A DNA stretch of 64,000 nt from an uncultured Solimonas sp. (GCA_946478985.1 CAMLDZ010000003.1:5006-69005); one strand, 5' to 3'; shown: positions 20,707-29,189, numbered from the stretch's first letter. The notes: a model not told the origin generated them from the sequence alone. A program made the numbers and translations.

Positions 20707-20743
20707 TGACGGCATCCAAGGCCGTCCAAGGGCATCCAGATAG

Positions 20744-20765
20744 CCGCGCTATTGCGCGGTTTTTT
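20744..20765 (+). terminator. rho-independent terminator after tRNA-Leu
   Basis: Stem CCGCGC-TATT-GCGCGG at 20744-20759 is followed by a run of six T. It ends the tRNA transcript. A near copy of this element recurs at 21901-21929. Confidence 0.85.
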
Positions 20766-20770
20766 GTTGG

Positions 20771-21234
20771 ATTTCTCTCTTTTGAGTTCCAGTGACATCC
20801 ACGGACAGCCGGCGCTTGCGTCGGATAACTATCCGGGTACTTTCGGGCAGTAGTGTTATCGCTCGATTCCACGACTAGCCCTCCCACGCCGCGAACCGTG
20901 GCAACGGCCTTGTACACGGCGTCGGTTAGGTAGCCATCGGCGTCAGTGCCGGCGATCGCCCGGCTGGCCGAGTCGTGGGCCATCTCGGAGATCGATGCCG
21001 CCGGCAGGCTGCTCGTGCCAGTGTGGTGACGATGATCGTGCGCGTGCCGTTGCAGGACGAGCGCTACCGCGTCCTCGATATCCGCGCATCGCAGGAGCCC
21101 GAAGTCGATGCGCTGCCGCGCCTGCACGGCGATCCGTTGATGGCACGCGCACGCCGAGGGTCTGCCCCCTGGTCAGTATCGATGGCGTAATCGACCAGCA
21201 TCCCGTCGAGCCCTTCCGGTAGTGCCGCAAGGGC
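20771..21234. other. no supported gene between tRNA-Leu terminator and lipoprotein gene
   Basis: About 460 bases with several short open frames on both strands but no recognisable protein family, ribosome site or RNA. A region just after a tRNA gene is a common site for integrated elements; the sequence may be a remnant, but no integrase motifs (R..HxxR..Y) are visible. Confidence 0.4.
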
Positions 21235-21714
21235 TCAGGGAGCCTTGTAGGTGAACTCGTAGGCCTGGAGGTTTGTCAGTCCACCATCAGCCGTGGCGCC
21301 ACCTTCGGCCACACGCACGGTGCCCACGGCGACGACGGGGACTTTCGCGCTGCAATCCGCATCGCTCGTCATCGACGAGACGGCCAGTACGAAATCATTC
21401 GGTGAATCGGAAGCCCCTGAGTAGGCGGCCGGCAGAAATGTCGCGCTCGGACAGTCCACCTCAATCAAGCTGCTGCCATCGTAGGCCCCGTCCGGCAGCG
21501 TAAAGAGCACCTTGACGTTCGTGACGGCCGCGCTGGTGTGGTTGACGATGTGAAGGACCAAAGGGCCGTAGCCGGAGAACGTCGCGTACGGCTGCAAGTC
21601 CTCAACGTCGGCTGATCCATCGTCATCACTACCACCTCCGCCTCCGCAGGCCGCCAACACCATGCATAAGGCAAACAGGGGGAAGGAGACCGCGGTTCCT
21701 TTCATTAAGCGCAT
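21235..21714 (-). CDS. hypothetical lipoprotein
   Basis: A 159-residue protein with a clear lipoprotein signal: a basic start, the hydrophobic run VSFPLFALCMVL and the lipobox LAAC, followed by a flexible GGGGGSDDDG linker. The mature part is polar, with VLHIVNHTSAAVTNVKVLFTLPDG, a beta-rich pattern like small Ig-like or DUF11-type surface domains, and two cysteines (DCPSATF and DADCSAK) that could form a disulfide. It should be anchored in the outer membrane facing the periplasm or exterior. No function can be assigned, and neighbours give no hint. Confidence 0.65.
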   Translation of the reverse strand: MRLMKGTAVSFPLFALCMVLAACGGGGGSDDDGSADVEDLQPYATFSGYGPLVLHIVNHTSAAVTNVKVLFTLPDGAYDGSSLIEVDCPSATFLPAAYSGASDSPNDFVLAVSSMTSDADCSAKVPVVAVGTVRVAEGGATADGGLTNLQAYEFTYKAP

Positions 21715-22117
21715 TGGACGCTGCTCGGTTCTAGTGGTTTCTGATTTTTACTGCTGGCGCCGGAACACGCCCGCCTGGGCAGGAGCGTACGACATCTCCA
21801 TCGTGGTCAACTCGATGGCGTCGTCGATATGCCAGGCGTCTACCAGCAAAAATGCCAGCCGCCGGCGCTTCAGCTGCAGCATCGAAGAACCCCGGCGGAC
21901 AGCCGCGCCATGGCGCGGCTTTTTGTTGGCCTGCGATGACTCCGCTGACGAGCGGGCAAGGCGCCCGATCCGCAGCCCGTCCGAACCATCTCCCGCGGGC
22001 GGGCATCCGCCTTGCGGACGTGTCGGGTCTGATCGCCGGCAGGCGCGCATGGGTCTCCGTTGTCCCCGCGCTCCCCCAACCGGCGATCGTGTCGACACGC
22101 CCACTCCGGAGAATCCG
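21715..22117. other. intergenic region with a second terminator-like element
   Basis: About 400 bases between the divergent lipoprotein and SDR genes. At 21901-21929 a hairpin AGCCGCGC-CATG-GCGCGG followed by CTTTTTGTTGG matches the tRNA-Leu terminator at 20742-20770 in 26 of 29 positions. The SDR promoter should lie in the last 150 bases. No gene is supported here. Confidence 0.5.
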
Positions 22118-23005
22118 ATGGCAGCAGCAAAACTCAAAGATCCGCGCGAATGCGGTCCCAAGCCGCCCTTCCCTCAACAAGCGATCGCGGCGCCCGGAAA
22201 GGAGCGCGCGATGAATCCGCCGGCCGACCACGGTGAATCCGGCTATCACAGTGCCGGCCGTCTGGAGGGGCGGGTGGCGGTGATCACCGGCGGCGACAGC
22301 GGCATCGGCCGGGCTGTGGCCCTGCTATACGCGCAGGAAGGTGCAAAGCTGGTGATCAACGCCCTGCCCGAGGACGCCGAGGACACGGCGCACACGCTCG
22401 CCTTGATCACCGAACGGGGCGGCGAGGCGCTCGCCGTGCCGGGCGACATCAGCGATCCCTTGTTCTGCAAGCACCTCGTCGGGCGGACGGTCGAGCGCTT
22501 CGGAACTCTCGACATCCTCGTCAACAATGCCGCTTATCAGCGTTCCTATCAGAATCTCGACGACATTCCGGCCCAAGAGATCCAGACGACTTTCCAGACC
22601 AATGTATTCCCGCTGTTCTATCTGACGCAGGCGGCCCGGCCGCATCTGCGGCCAGGGGCTTGCGTGATCAACACCAGTTCCATCCAGGCGCTGTCGCCCA
22701 CGCCAGGGCTGCTCTTCTACGCCGCCAGCAAGGCGGCGATCTCCAGCATGACGAAAAGCCTGGCAGGACTGCTGGCCGAGCGCGGCATCCGCGTCAATGC
22801 GGTGGCGCCGGGGCCGGTCTGGACGCCGCTGATCCCCTCGACCCTGGCTCCCGACGTCGTCAAGAAGTTCGGTTCTCACACCTTGTTCAAGCGACCCGCC
22901 CAGCCCGTCGAACAAGCGACGATCTTCGTCTTTCTGGCTTCCGACGATGCCAGCTACGTCACCGGCGAAGTCTTCGGCGCCACGGGCGGACAGACACCGT
23001 TGTGA
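22118..23005 (+). CDS. SDR family oxidoreductase, general-stress type
   Basis: A 295-residue NAD(P)-dependent short-chain dehydrogenase. A 45-residue proline-rich N-terminal extension (KDPRECGPKPPFPQQ) precedes the Rossmann motif TGGDSGIG at 57-64, followed by LVNNAAYQ, the catalytic YAASKAA region with Ser in NTSSIQ, and VAPGPVWTPLIPS. This N-terminal extension and the C-terminal YVTGEVFGATGG are typical of the YghA/YhdF-like subgroup often induced by general stress in bacteria. The ATG at 22118 is preceded by GGAG at 22108. A 48-residue hydrophilic gene follows 24 bp downstream, probably co-transcribed. Confidence 0.88.
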   Translation: MAAAKLKDPRECGPKPPFPQQAIAAPGKERAMNPPADHGESGYHSAGRLEGRVAVITGGDSGIGRAVALLYAQEGAKLVINALPEDAEDTAHTLALITERGGEALAVPGDISDPLFCKHLVGRTVERFGTLDILVNNAAYQRSYQNLDDIPAQEIQTTFQTNVFPLFYLTQAARPHLRPGACVINTSSIQALSPTPGLLFYAASKAAISSMTKSLAGLLAERGIRVNAVAPGPVWTPLIPSTLAPDVVKKFGSHTLFKRPAQPVEQATIFVFLASDDASYVTGEVFGATGGQTPL

Positions 23006-23029
23006 CCCCAGCAAGCCCAGGAGAACACC

Positions 23030-23176
23030 ATGCGTTCACGTAGCAACAAGAAAGACGTCGACAAGTCGCGCGACAAGCTTGGCGGCGACGCGGACATTGC
23101 GCAAAAGAATGCGCGGTCGTACGCGCGCCGGAGTCCGCAAGGCAGCACCGGTCAGCAATCGAAGCACGATCGCTAG
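23030..23176 (+). CDS. small hydrophilic protein, 48 residues, unknown
   Basis: A very short open frame with a clear AGGAGA ribosome site at 23019-23024 and an ATG six bases later. The product is almost entirely polar and strongly charged (RSRSNKKDVDKSRDKLGGDA, then repeated Ser/Arg/Gln), without any hydrophobic core, resembling small intrinsically disordered stress peptides. It follows the stress-type SDR by 24 bp on the same strand. No family is recognised. Confidence 0.5.
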   Translation: MRSRSNKKDVDKSRDKLGGDADIAQKNARSYARRSPQGSTGQQSKHDR

Positions 23177-23312
23177 TGCCGGCGCTCCGCGCCCGCAATG
23201 CCGGCAACATTTGCCGCCTCTTTGCCGGAAAATATTGCCTGCCTCACTGCCACGGGAATGACGTTAGTTAATAATTTATTGATTTTTATATAAATTTTAA
23301 GCGGAGCATACG

Positions 23313-23759
23313 ATGGCATCTGCGGTGCGCAGTAATGGGCACCCACGGGAGATTCTCATGCTCTATGCCGCAGATGCCGTGCACAGCGTTGAATATGTGC
23401 AGTACGCCGCCGTCGCCACGCAGGACACCGTCATCACCCCCCGAGTTGCGGTGCCGCCGGAGTCGAACCGCTGCGTAACGACGACAGGCGGGCAGCGCAG
23501 CATCACCGCCTGCGACGACGGCATGCGCTTCGTCTACGAGGCAGGCTCGGCCGCGGGCATGACGCCGGGCAGCCCCGACGAAGTCATCGCGAGCACAAGC
23601 TACGCGTCACTGCAGGATGCTCAGGCGGAGATTTCCAGGCGCTGGGCACTCAAGCTGCTGGGGACTTTTGCGTCGGCGGCATTGCTGCTCGCGATCTTTC
23701 TGATGGCGACGGGCTACTCGCCGGCGATCAGCCCGCGTCGTACCGCGCGCATGCATTGA
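23313..23759 (+). CDS. hypothetical protein with one C-terminal membrane segment
   Basis: A 148-residue protein of unknown function. The first 110 residues look soluble and contain two cysteines (NRCVTTT and ITACDDG). A single hydrophobic helix near residues 113-134 (LKLLGTFASAALLLAIFLMATGY) precedes a short basic tail, suggesting a tail-anchored inner-membrane protein. An AT-rich stretch at 23260-23300 and a GGAG about 7 bases before the ATG support expression. It begins a run of three same-strand unknown genes. Confidence 0.5.
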   Translation: MASAVRSNGHPREILMLYAADAVHSVEYVQYAAVATQDTVITPRVAVPPESNRCVTTTGGQRSITACDDGMRFVYEAGSAAGMTPGSPDEVIASTSYASLQDAQAEISRRWALKLLGTFASAALLLAIFLMATGYSPAISPRRTARMH

Positions 23760-23792
23760 AATCCCCGATTCTGCTCGTCGCCACAGTCCACC

Positions 23793-24296
23793 ATGAACAA
23801 CCACCACCTCCCCTCGACGATGTTCGCTCGCTTGCCGCTCATCACGGCCCGGACAGCGCTGCGTCAACACCTGCATGATCTCCATGCTGACGAAAGGCTG
23901 CTGCAAGCCTTGCTGGATCTGCTGATTGCGCAGGGTCCCGGCCTCGACAGGCAGGCGCTGCAGCTCGGCCTCGCCTTCTACGAGCTGCATTTACGGCAAC
24001 TCAAGCTGCTGACCAACGTCGATTTTCCAATGTCCGAAACGCTGGCTCACCTCGTCGACTCCTTTGCTTTCACGACGCCCGGCAGCAAGCTTTTCGTGGT
24101 TCGCGGTCGCAAGATATGCCGCTCCCTGAAGCACGAGCTGAAGAGCTGTCGCGCGCAGCTCGCCACGCGCGCACCGGCTTGCCTAGCGGTGGATATACCC
24201 TTGCTCACGCAGCGCGACGCATTGCGCACCGAGATCCGTCAACAGAGCGAGGCGCTGCGCGCCGCCTTGCGTCAGCATCGCGATATCGCAGCGTGA
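23793..24296 (+). CDS. hypothetical helical protein
   Basis: A 167-residue protein with no signal peptide or membrane segment. It is rich in Leu, Arg, Gln and His, and reads as almost all alpha helix (ADERLLQALLDLLIAQG, RQALQLGLAFYELHLRQLKLL, then a C-terminal EIRQQSEALRAALRQH coiled-coil-like run). No family is recognised. It starts 33 bp after the previous unknown gene and ends 40 bp before the next, so the three probably form one unit. Confidence 0.5.
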   Translation: MNNHHLPSTMFARLPLITARTALRQHLHDLHADERLLQALLDLLIAQGPGLDRQALQLGLAFYELHLRQLKLLTNVDFPMSETLAHLVDSFAFTTPGSKLFVVRGRKICRSLKHELKSCRAQLATRAPACLAVDIPLLTQRDALRTEIRQQSEALRAALRQHRDIAA

Positions 24297-24336
24297 TCCT
24301 GCAGATCCGGCGCAAGCGTTCGGCTGCGAGCCGGCG

Positions 24337-24594
24337 ATGAGCGCCGTGTTCAGCCTCGACGCTCTGCAATGGCCGGCGATGGCGGCCACCGTCCTGGCCG
24401 CCTGGCTGGTGGCCTCCCAGCGCAAGGCGCGCCGGCAGGCCGGCTTTTGGGTCTACTTGTCGAGCAATGTCCTGTGGGTCGCCTGGGGCCTGCATGATGG
24501 CGCTTACGCCTTGATTGCGCTGCAGTTCATCCTGGCCGCAATGAATGTCCGCGGCTTGAAGAAGAACGAACCCGGCCGTGAGCTGCAGCCGTGA
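24337..24594 (+). CDS. small inner-membrane protein
   Basis: An 85-residue hydrophobic protein with three likely membrane segments (WPAMAATVLAAWLVAS, FWVYLSSNVLWVAWGLH, YALIALQFILAAMNVRG). The pattern N-LWV-WG and a terminal NVRG motif recall small PnuC/PQ-loop-like membrane proteins, but this is only a resemblance. It is the last gene before a strong terminator. Confidence 0.5.
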   Translation: MSAVFSLDALQWPAMAATVLAAWLVASQRKARRQAGFWVYLSSNVLWVAWGLHDGAYALIALQFILAAMNVRGLKKNEPGRELQP

Positions 24595-24661
24595 CGAGCA
24601 GCGATTCTCAGGGCCCGCATGCGCCGCCGCGGGCGCGACCCCGCCCGTCGGCGCGCCTCAA

Positions 24662-24698
24662 GCAAAAGGCCGCGGCGATGATCGCCGCGGCCTTTTGC
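24662..24698. terminator. bidirectional rho-independent terminator
   Basis: A strong hairpin whose arms read GCAAAAGGCCGCGGCGAT and its complement, with a minimal loop. A-runs on one arm become T-runs on the other, so it can work in both directions. It separates convergent genes ending at 24594 and 24725. Confidence 0.9.
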
Positions 24699-24724
24699 AT
24701 TTCCGCCCGAGACAGATTTGAAGA

Positions 24725-26290
24725 TCAGCTCTTGGCCGCCGTGGCCAGCTGGTCGCGTACCGCGCGCTTGAGAATCTTGCCGGTAGCCGTCATCGGGAAC
24801 GATTCGACGAAGACTACCGCCTTGGGGATCTTGTAGCCGGCGATGAGCGGGCGGCAATGGGCGATGATGTCTTCCGCCGTGGGCTTGGCGACGTCCGGAT
24901 TGGGGATGATCACCGCGACCACCTTCTCGCCCCACTTCTCGTCCGGAACGCCGATCACCGCGCAGGTGCGCACCGCAGGATGCTTGACCACCGCCTGCTC
25001 GACTTCGGTCGAGTACACGTTCTCGCCACCGGTGACGATCATGTCCTTGACGCGATCGACCAGGTAAATCAGGCCTTCGGCATCGCGGCGACCGGCGTCG
25101 CCGGACTTGTACCAGCCACCGGGGGCGAACGCCGCAGCGGTGACTTCCGGCTGGTTCCAGTAACCCTTGAACAGCGAGGGCGAGCGGATCAGCACCTCGC
25201 CGATCTCACCGTCCGGCAGTTCCTTGCCTTCTGAGTCGACGATCTTGATCTCCAGCAGCGGCAGCGGCGTGCCACAGGAGCGCAGACGCGCCTCGTCCTC
25301 GATCACATGCTGTTCCGGACGCAGCAGCGTTGCCGCGCCCGAGGTTTCGGTGGCGCCATAGAACTGCATGAAGCGGCATTTCATCTCGGCCAGCGCGCGC
25401 TGCAGCAAGTGCGAGCTGATCGGCGAGCCGGCGTACATCACCAGTCGCAACGACGAGAAGTCGGTGGTCTTGGCTTTCGGGTGATCGAGCAGCATCTGGA
25501 TCGCGGTCGGCACCAGTGCGCAGACACTCGGGCGATCGCGTTCGATGATTTCGAGCAGCTGCCCCGCTTCCAATGCCGGCAGGATCGACAGCGTCGAGCC
25601 GTTGTAGAGCGACTGCAGCGTCAGACCGGCCCCCACCAGATGGAAGTTCGGCATCACCATCAGCATCACATCGTCCGGCTTCCACTGCAGCGCGGGCTCC
25701 AGATGCTCGCAGAGGCGCATGAAACTCAGGCCCTGATGCGTCAGCTCGACGCCCTTGGGCTTGCCGGTGGTACCGGAGGTGTAGATCAGCAGCGCCGTGT
25801 CACGCGGATCGACCTCGCGCGTCGGCTCGGTGGCGTCCTGTGCAGCCAGCCAGGTCTCGAACTCGCTGTCGCTGGACTTGTGATCGAAGACGATGATGTC
25901 GAACTTGACCTTCGACGAGGCCTGCACCTGCTTGGCCACGGGCACGAACTCGGCGTCGACGAACATCAGCGACAGCTGGCTGTCTTCGACGATCGCGGTC
26001 AGCTCCGGCGCTGCGAGGCGCCAGTTGAGCGGCGACAGGGCGGCAGCCGCCTTGTTGGCGCCGAACACGATCTCGAAGAAGCGCGACGAATTCTTGCCGA
26101 TGTAGCCCACTGCGGTGCGCGGTGCCACGCCTCTGGCAATAAGGCCGTTGGCGATCCGGTTGGTGCGATCCTCCAGCGCGGCGAAGCTGACCGAGCCGGT
26201 GCCGTCGATCAACGCCGGCTTGTTCGGCAGGGACTTCGACCAGAATCTGGGAATGTCACAAAGTGTCTTGATATCAGCGTACAGCCACAT
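24725..26290 (-). CDS. acyl-CoA synthetase (AMP-forming), fatty-acid type
   Basis: A 521-residue ANL-family ligase predicted to activate a carboxylic acid, probably a fatty acid, to its CoA thioester through an acyl-adenylate. The P-loop-like motif IYTSGTTGKPKGVELT is at about 169-184, then YGATETSG for the adenine pocket, GGWYKSGDAGRRDAEG, and the hinge/C-terminal VDRVKDMIVTGGENVYSTEVE, ending with the catalytic-lysine region ATGKILKRAVRDQL. AAGGAG precedes the ATG by seven bases. Downstream placement after AlkB and the storage-lipid genes suggests it feeds fatty acids into those pathways. Confidence 0.9.
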   Translation of the reverse strand: MWLYADIKTLCDIPRFWSKSLPNKPALIDGTGSVSFAALEDRTNRIANGLIARGVAPRTAVGYIGKNSSRFFEIVFGANKAAAALSPLNWRLAAPELTAIVEDSQLSLMFVDAEFVPVAKQVQASSKVKFDIIVFDHKSSDSEFETWLAAQDATEPTREVDPRDTALLIYTSGTTGKPKGVELTHQGLSFMRLCEHLEPALQWKPDDVMLMVMPNFHLVGAGLTLQSLYNGSTLSILPALEAGQLLEIIERDRPSVCALVPTAIQMLLDHPKAKTTDFSSLRLVMYAGSPISSHLLQRALAEMKCRFMQFYGATETSGAATLLRPEQHVIEDEARLRSCGTPLPLLEIKIVDSEGKELPDGEIGEVLIRSPSLFKGYWNQPEVTAAAFAPGGWYKSGDAGRRDAEGLIYLVDRVKDMIVTGGENVYSTEVEQAVVKHPAVRTCAVIGVPDEKWGEKVVAVIIPNPDVAKPTAEDIIAHCRPLIAGYKIPKAVVFVESFPMTATGKILKRAVRDQLATAAKS

Positions 26291-26810
26291 GCTGCCTTCT
26301 CCTTAAGCTTTCTCTCTATAAGCCCGAATGCTGGACTGCTTACGACTCAGGCACCGTTGAAATCAGGCTTTCTTCCTAGACGATCGCCACGAGACCTCGT
26401 CGCACCAGCGCCTGCGCCTCCGCTCCAGCCGCGATTCAACCGGTGGCCCTAGCGCCGCCGCCGGACAGACGACGGATCTCCCCTTTCGCGCATACGGCCC
26501 CCGGGCACAGATTAATCACCATCTTCTCAACTTCGGCAAGCACGGCAATATCGTGGCTCGCAAAAAAAGCGGCCATCCTGCCCGGCCCTCGTCATGGCCG
26601 CTGGCGCCGCATAGAGCCTCACCCGTGACGACCGCGCCGTCGGACTATCCCCCGGGCGCACTGGCCCGGCCCGCCTCCGAGGATCAGGCGAACACCAAGA
26701 GTTGTTGAGTCTCAGCCCCCACAGCAAGACACCGCTCGCGAGGAGCGGTGCTTGGATGGGTTTCACCGGTGAGGTCGGCGCGCGAGAAAGCGCCGTGACC
26801 GCCAAATAAG
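26291..26810. other. non-coding spacer between the alkB-like terminator and acyl-CoA synthetase
   Basis: About 520 bases with no supported gene. It should hold the acyl-CoA synthetase promoter close to 26290. A strong stem-loop lies at 26725-26754 (CAAG plus CACCGCTC pairing with GAGCGGTG plus CTTG, one bulged A, 5-base loop). It has no T-run and its role is unknown. Confidence 0.4.
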
Positions 26811-26843
26811 AAAGCCGCCATCGCATGGACGATGGCGGCTTTT
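26811..26843 (-). terminator. terminator of the alkB-like gene
   Basis: Hairpin arms AAAGCCGCCATCG and CGATGGCGGCTTT around a 6- to 7-base loop, directly after the alkane hydroxylase stop. A/T tails on both sides suit rho-independent termination. Confidence 0.8.
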
Positions 26844-26849
26844 CACATC

Positions 26850-27968
26850 TTAAACGCCGACGGTTGCAGCCTTGCCGACTTCGGCGCCCGGCTCGTTCTG
26901 CCAGTCCGGCCAGCCTGCCTTGCGATTCTGCTCGGCGCCGATGGCACGCTCTTCCGGCGTCGCAAACTCAAGGTCCCAGCGCTTCAGCGCCGGCTTGATG
27001 ATGACGTTGTGCCACAGCGGCGGAATCAGCGCCGACAGGAAGCAAAGGAAGACGCTGGGCATCGGGATCGCTTCCTTGTGCGGCACCAGCTTGTAATACA
27101 CCTGGTACGAGTTCTGGTGATGATCCGCGTGGTTGGTGATCTCGAACGCCATCGTGCGCGAGAACCAGCCAAGGTGGTTCCAGACATGGCGGCGGCCGAT
27201 GGGTGCGCCGACCAGGCGGACGAGGCCGTAATGCTGGAAGTAGTTGAACGACTCGACCCAGACGCGGGCCAGCAGCTGACCGCCCAGGCCCGCCACCAGC
27301 GCCTGCCAGCCACCGACGGCGAACAGCAGGACATTGAAGATGAGCTGCGCCGCAATGGCGCGCCACACGCGATGGCGGATGTTCCAGCGACCGTAGCCCT
27401 TCTTCTCCATCGCGTCGCCTTCCATACGCAGCGCGTATTTCGTGCTCTCGATCACCGCGTTGGCGGTGAAGCTGTAGAGATTCAGGCCGCGGCGCGCGGT
27501 GTCACCGTCTTCCGGCGTGGCCACGTCGATATGGTGGCCGACAACGTGACCGATGTCGCGCGTGCAGTCGAAGATGCACAGATGTGCGTAGTGGCCCACC
27601 GTACGGGCGAACGGGCTACGCATGTGATACAGCTCGTGCGCCGCCGGAACGAGCGGGATCACGCCCATCCAGCCCAGGCTCATGCCGGCACCGAGCAGCT
27701 GCCAGCCGGTGAAATCTTCAACGGAGGCGCGCCAGGCGAAGGCGAAATACAGCAGCACCGGACCGACCGCGCAGATCCAGATGGGCAGATTGGCCAGCGT
27801 CGGGTTGTTCATCTTGCGGGCGCTGAAATCCGGGCCCGCAATCGTGTCGAGAATGGCCAGCACCGGGAAGCTGATGATGCCCACCCATACCCAGTCGCCA
27901 CCGGCGAGCATGCCCGCGAAGGCGGCCGCAAGAACCGCGACGGGCGTCCAATACTTTACGTAGTCCAT
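26850..27968 (-). CDS. alkB: AlkB-family alkane/fatty-acid hydroxylase, divergent type
   Basis: A 372-residue membrane di-iron hydroxylase, likely oxidising the terminal methyl of an alkane or an alkyl chain. About six membrane helices surround four histidine boxes: HELYH (111-115), HVVGHH followed by IDVATPEDGDTARRG (141-161), NYFQHYGL (242-249) and NHADHH (279-284). Classical AlkB reads HELIHK, EHNxGHH, NYLEHYGL and LQRHSDHH, so this is a separate branch and substrate is uncertain. The ATG at 27968 has GGAGG five bases upstream. It needs rubredoxin and rubredoxin reductase, neither of which is in this window. Confidence 0.85.
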   Translation of the reverse strand: MDYVKYWTPVAVLAAAFAGMLAGGDWVWVGIISFPVLAILDTIAGPDFSARKMNNPTLANLPIWICAVGPVLLYFAFAWRASVEDFTGWQLLGAGMSLGWMGVIPLVPAAHELYHMRSPFARTVGHYAHLCIFDCTRDIGHVVGHHIDVATPEDGDTARRGLNLYSFTANAVIESTKYALRMEGDAMEKKGYGRWNIRHRVWRAIAAQLIFNVLLFAVGGWQALVAGLGGQLLARVWVESFNYFQHYGLVRLVGAPIGRRHVWNHLGWFSRTMAFEITNHADHHQNSYQVYYKLVPHKEAIPMPSVFLCFLSALIPPLWHNVIIKPALKRWDLEFATPEERAIGAEQNRKAGWPDWQNEPGAEVGKAATVGV

Positions 27969-28036
27969 GTTGTCCTCCAAACCCATCAATCCTTGAGTGG
28001 CGCTTTATTGAGCCGCTTCCCCAAGACCGTTAAATC

Positions 28037-28071
28037 GCGGTGTCACATACCGCAATTCGATCTTACCGCAA
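28037..28071 (-). promoter_or_regulatory. repeated TACCGCAA sites upstream of alkB
   Basis: TACCGCAA occurs twice in the same direction, at 28048-28055 and 28064-28071, 16 bases apart. The first also takes part in an inverted repeat GCGGT-N7-ACCGC (28037-28053). The cluster is about 70-100 bases before the alkB-like start and looks like a regulator-binding region. Confidence 0.45.
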
Positions 28072-28180
28072 AAAAATAGACTGCACTATAAATTCATGAC
28101 TGGGCCGACAAACGGTTTGCGGAAGGCTCCCGGCCATCGTGAGCTCGCAGGTGCGGACCCGCCTTCAGATAGTTCACTTA

Positions 28181-28198
28181 TCGTATGAATGCATACGA
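28181..28198. promoter_or_regulatory. 18-bp palindrome TCGTATG-N4-CATACGA
   Basis: A perfect 7-bp inverted repeat with a 4-base spacer in the gap between the lipase and alkB-like genes, about 215 bases before alkB. Its size suits a dimeric regulator of the TetR or GntR type. No cognate regulator gene is next to it. Confidence 0.45.
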
Positions 28199-28274
28199 CA
28201 CCATGCAAGCATGCGCCATGATGATCTCCGCGAGCGGCACGCGGAAATATGTAAGCGGTTGAATTCAAGAGAAC

Positions 28275-29189
28275 TTAGACGGTCGCCTTTTTTCGTGCGC
28301 GCCGTGCCGGCTGGCTCGCCGGCGCGCCCAGACGCGCTTCCAGCCAGGTGTTCATGTCCTCGAACACCTTGGCCCGGTCGGCAGGGATTTCGTTGAAGAT
28401 CTCGTGGTAGAGGCCTTTGTATAGCAACAAGGTCTTGTCCTTGGAGCCCACCGCATCCATGACACGCCGACTGCCCGCGGTACCGGCCAGTTTGTCGTCG
28501 GTGCCATGCATGATCAGCAGCGGTACGCGAACCTTCGGCAGCAGGCTGGGCATCTGCTCGACCAGCCGCACGATCTCCGCCAGCGTGCGCGCCGGCACCT
28601 TGCCGTGACAGTTGAGGGGGTCGGCGGCATAGGCACTGGCCGCCGCCGGATCGCGGCTGACCAGGGTGGGGTCGATCCCGAACAGACCGAGCCTGGGAAC
28701 GACGATCGACAGGAACTTGGCGACCGGCCCGATGAAGGGAGGCGCGCCGTCCAGCGCCACCGCCGGGCCCGACAACAGCAGTCCTGCCAGCTTGGCCTGA
28801 TGCTGCGAGGTGTAGGCCAGCGACAAGGCGCCGCCCATGCTGTGCCCGAGCAGGAAAACCGGCTTGCCGCCCGCCTCGCTGCGCGCCTGCTCAACCAGCT
28901 GATCCAGATCGGCGACGGCATTGCGCCAGCGGTCGAGCAGCGCCGAGCCACCACCCGCCGACTGCCCGTGTCCGCGATGATCGATCGCGTAGACGTTCAG
29001 CCCGGCCGCGACCAGTTCGGCGGCGACGTGGCTGTAGCGGCCGCCGTGCTCGCCGAGGCCGTGGGCGATGACCACGCTGCCGCGGGCGGCGCCGGCCGGA
29101 TACCAGGCCTGCCAGTAGATTTGCTTGCGGCGGCGGCCGCGCAGGCGACCTTCGATGTGCTTGGCGATCTTGGCGGTCTTGGCGCTCAT
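28275..29189 (-). CDS. alpha/beta hydrolase, monoacylglycerol lipase-like
   Basis: A 304-residue serine hydrolase of the Hydrolase_4/monoacylglycerol lipase type. The lipase HG motif VVIAHGLGEHGGRY, AIDHRGHGQSAG and the nucleophile elbow LLGHSMGGAL (Ser117) are followed by LLIMHGTDDKLA with the acid and GLYHEIFNE with the catalytic histidine. The C-terminus is very basic (ARRARKKATV). Its ATG overlaps the WS/DGAT stop (29186-29189), so it belongs to the storage-lipid operon, where it could remobilise acylglycerols. A stand-alone esterase role is the alternative. Confidence 0.85.
   Translation of the reverse strand: MSAKTAKIAKHIEGRLRGRRRKQIYWQAWYPAGAARGSVVIAHGLGEHGGRYSHVAAELVAAGLNVYAIDHRGHGQSAGGGSALLDRWRNAVADLDQLVEQARSEAGGKPVFLLGHSMGGALSLAYTSQHQAKLAGLLLSGPAVALDGAPPFIGPVAKFLSIVVPRLGLFGIDPTLVSRDPAAASAYAADPLNCHGKVPARTLAEIVRLVEQMPSLLPKVRVPLLIMHGTDDKLAGTAGSRRVMDAVGSKDKTLLLYKGLYHEIFNEIPADRAKVFEDMNTWLEARLGAPASQPARRARKKATV

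Noticed and set aside
20216..21127. Minus-strand frame running through queA's start and the tRNA as a possible integrase
   Set aside because: No Arg-His-x-x-Arg-Tyr integrase residues are visible, and part of the frame is only the antisense of the tRNA.
26527..26826. A 99-codon minus-strand frame between alkB and the acyl-CoA synthetase
   Set aside because: It overlaps the alkB terminator and an orphan stem-loop and shows no protein-like pattern or ribosome site.
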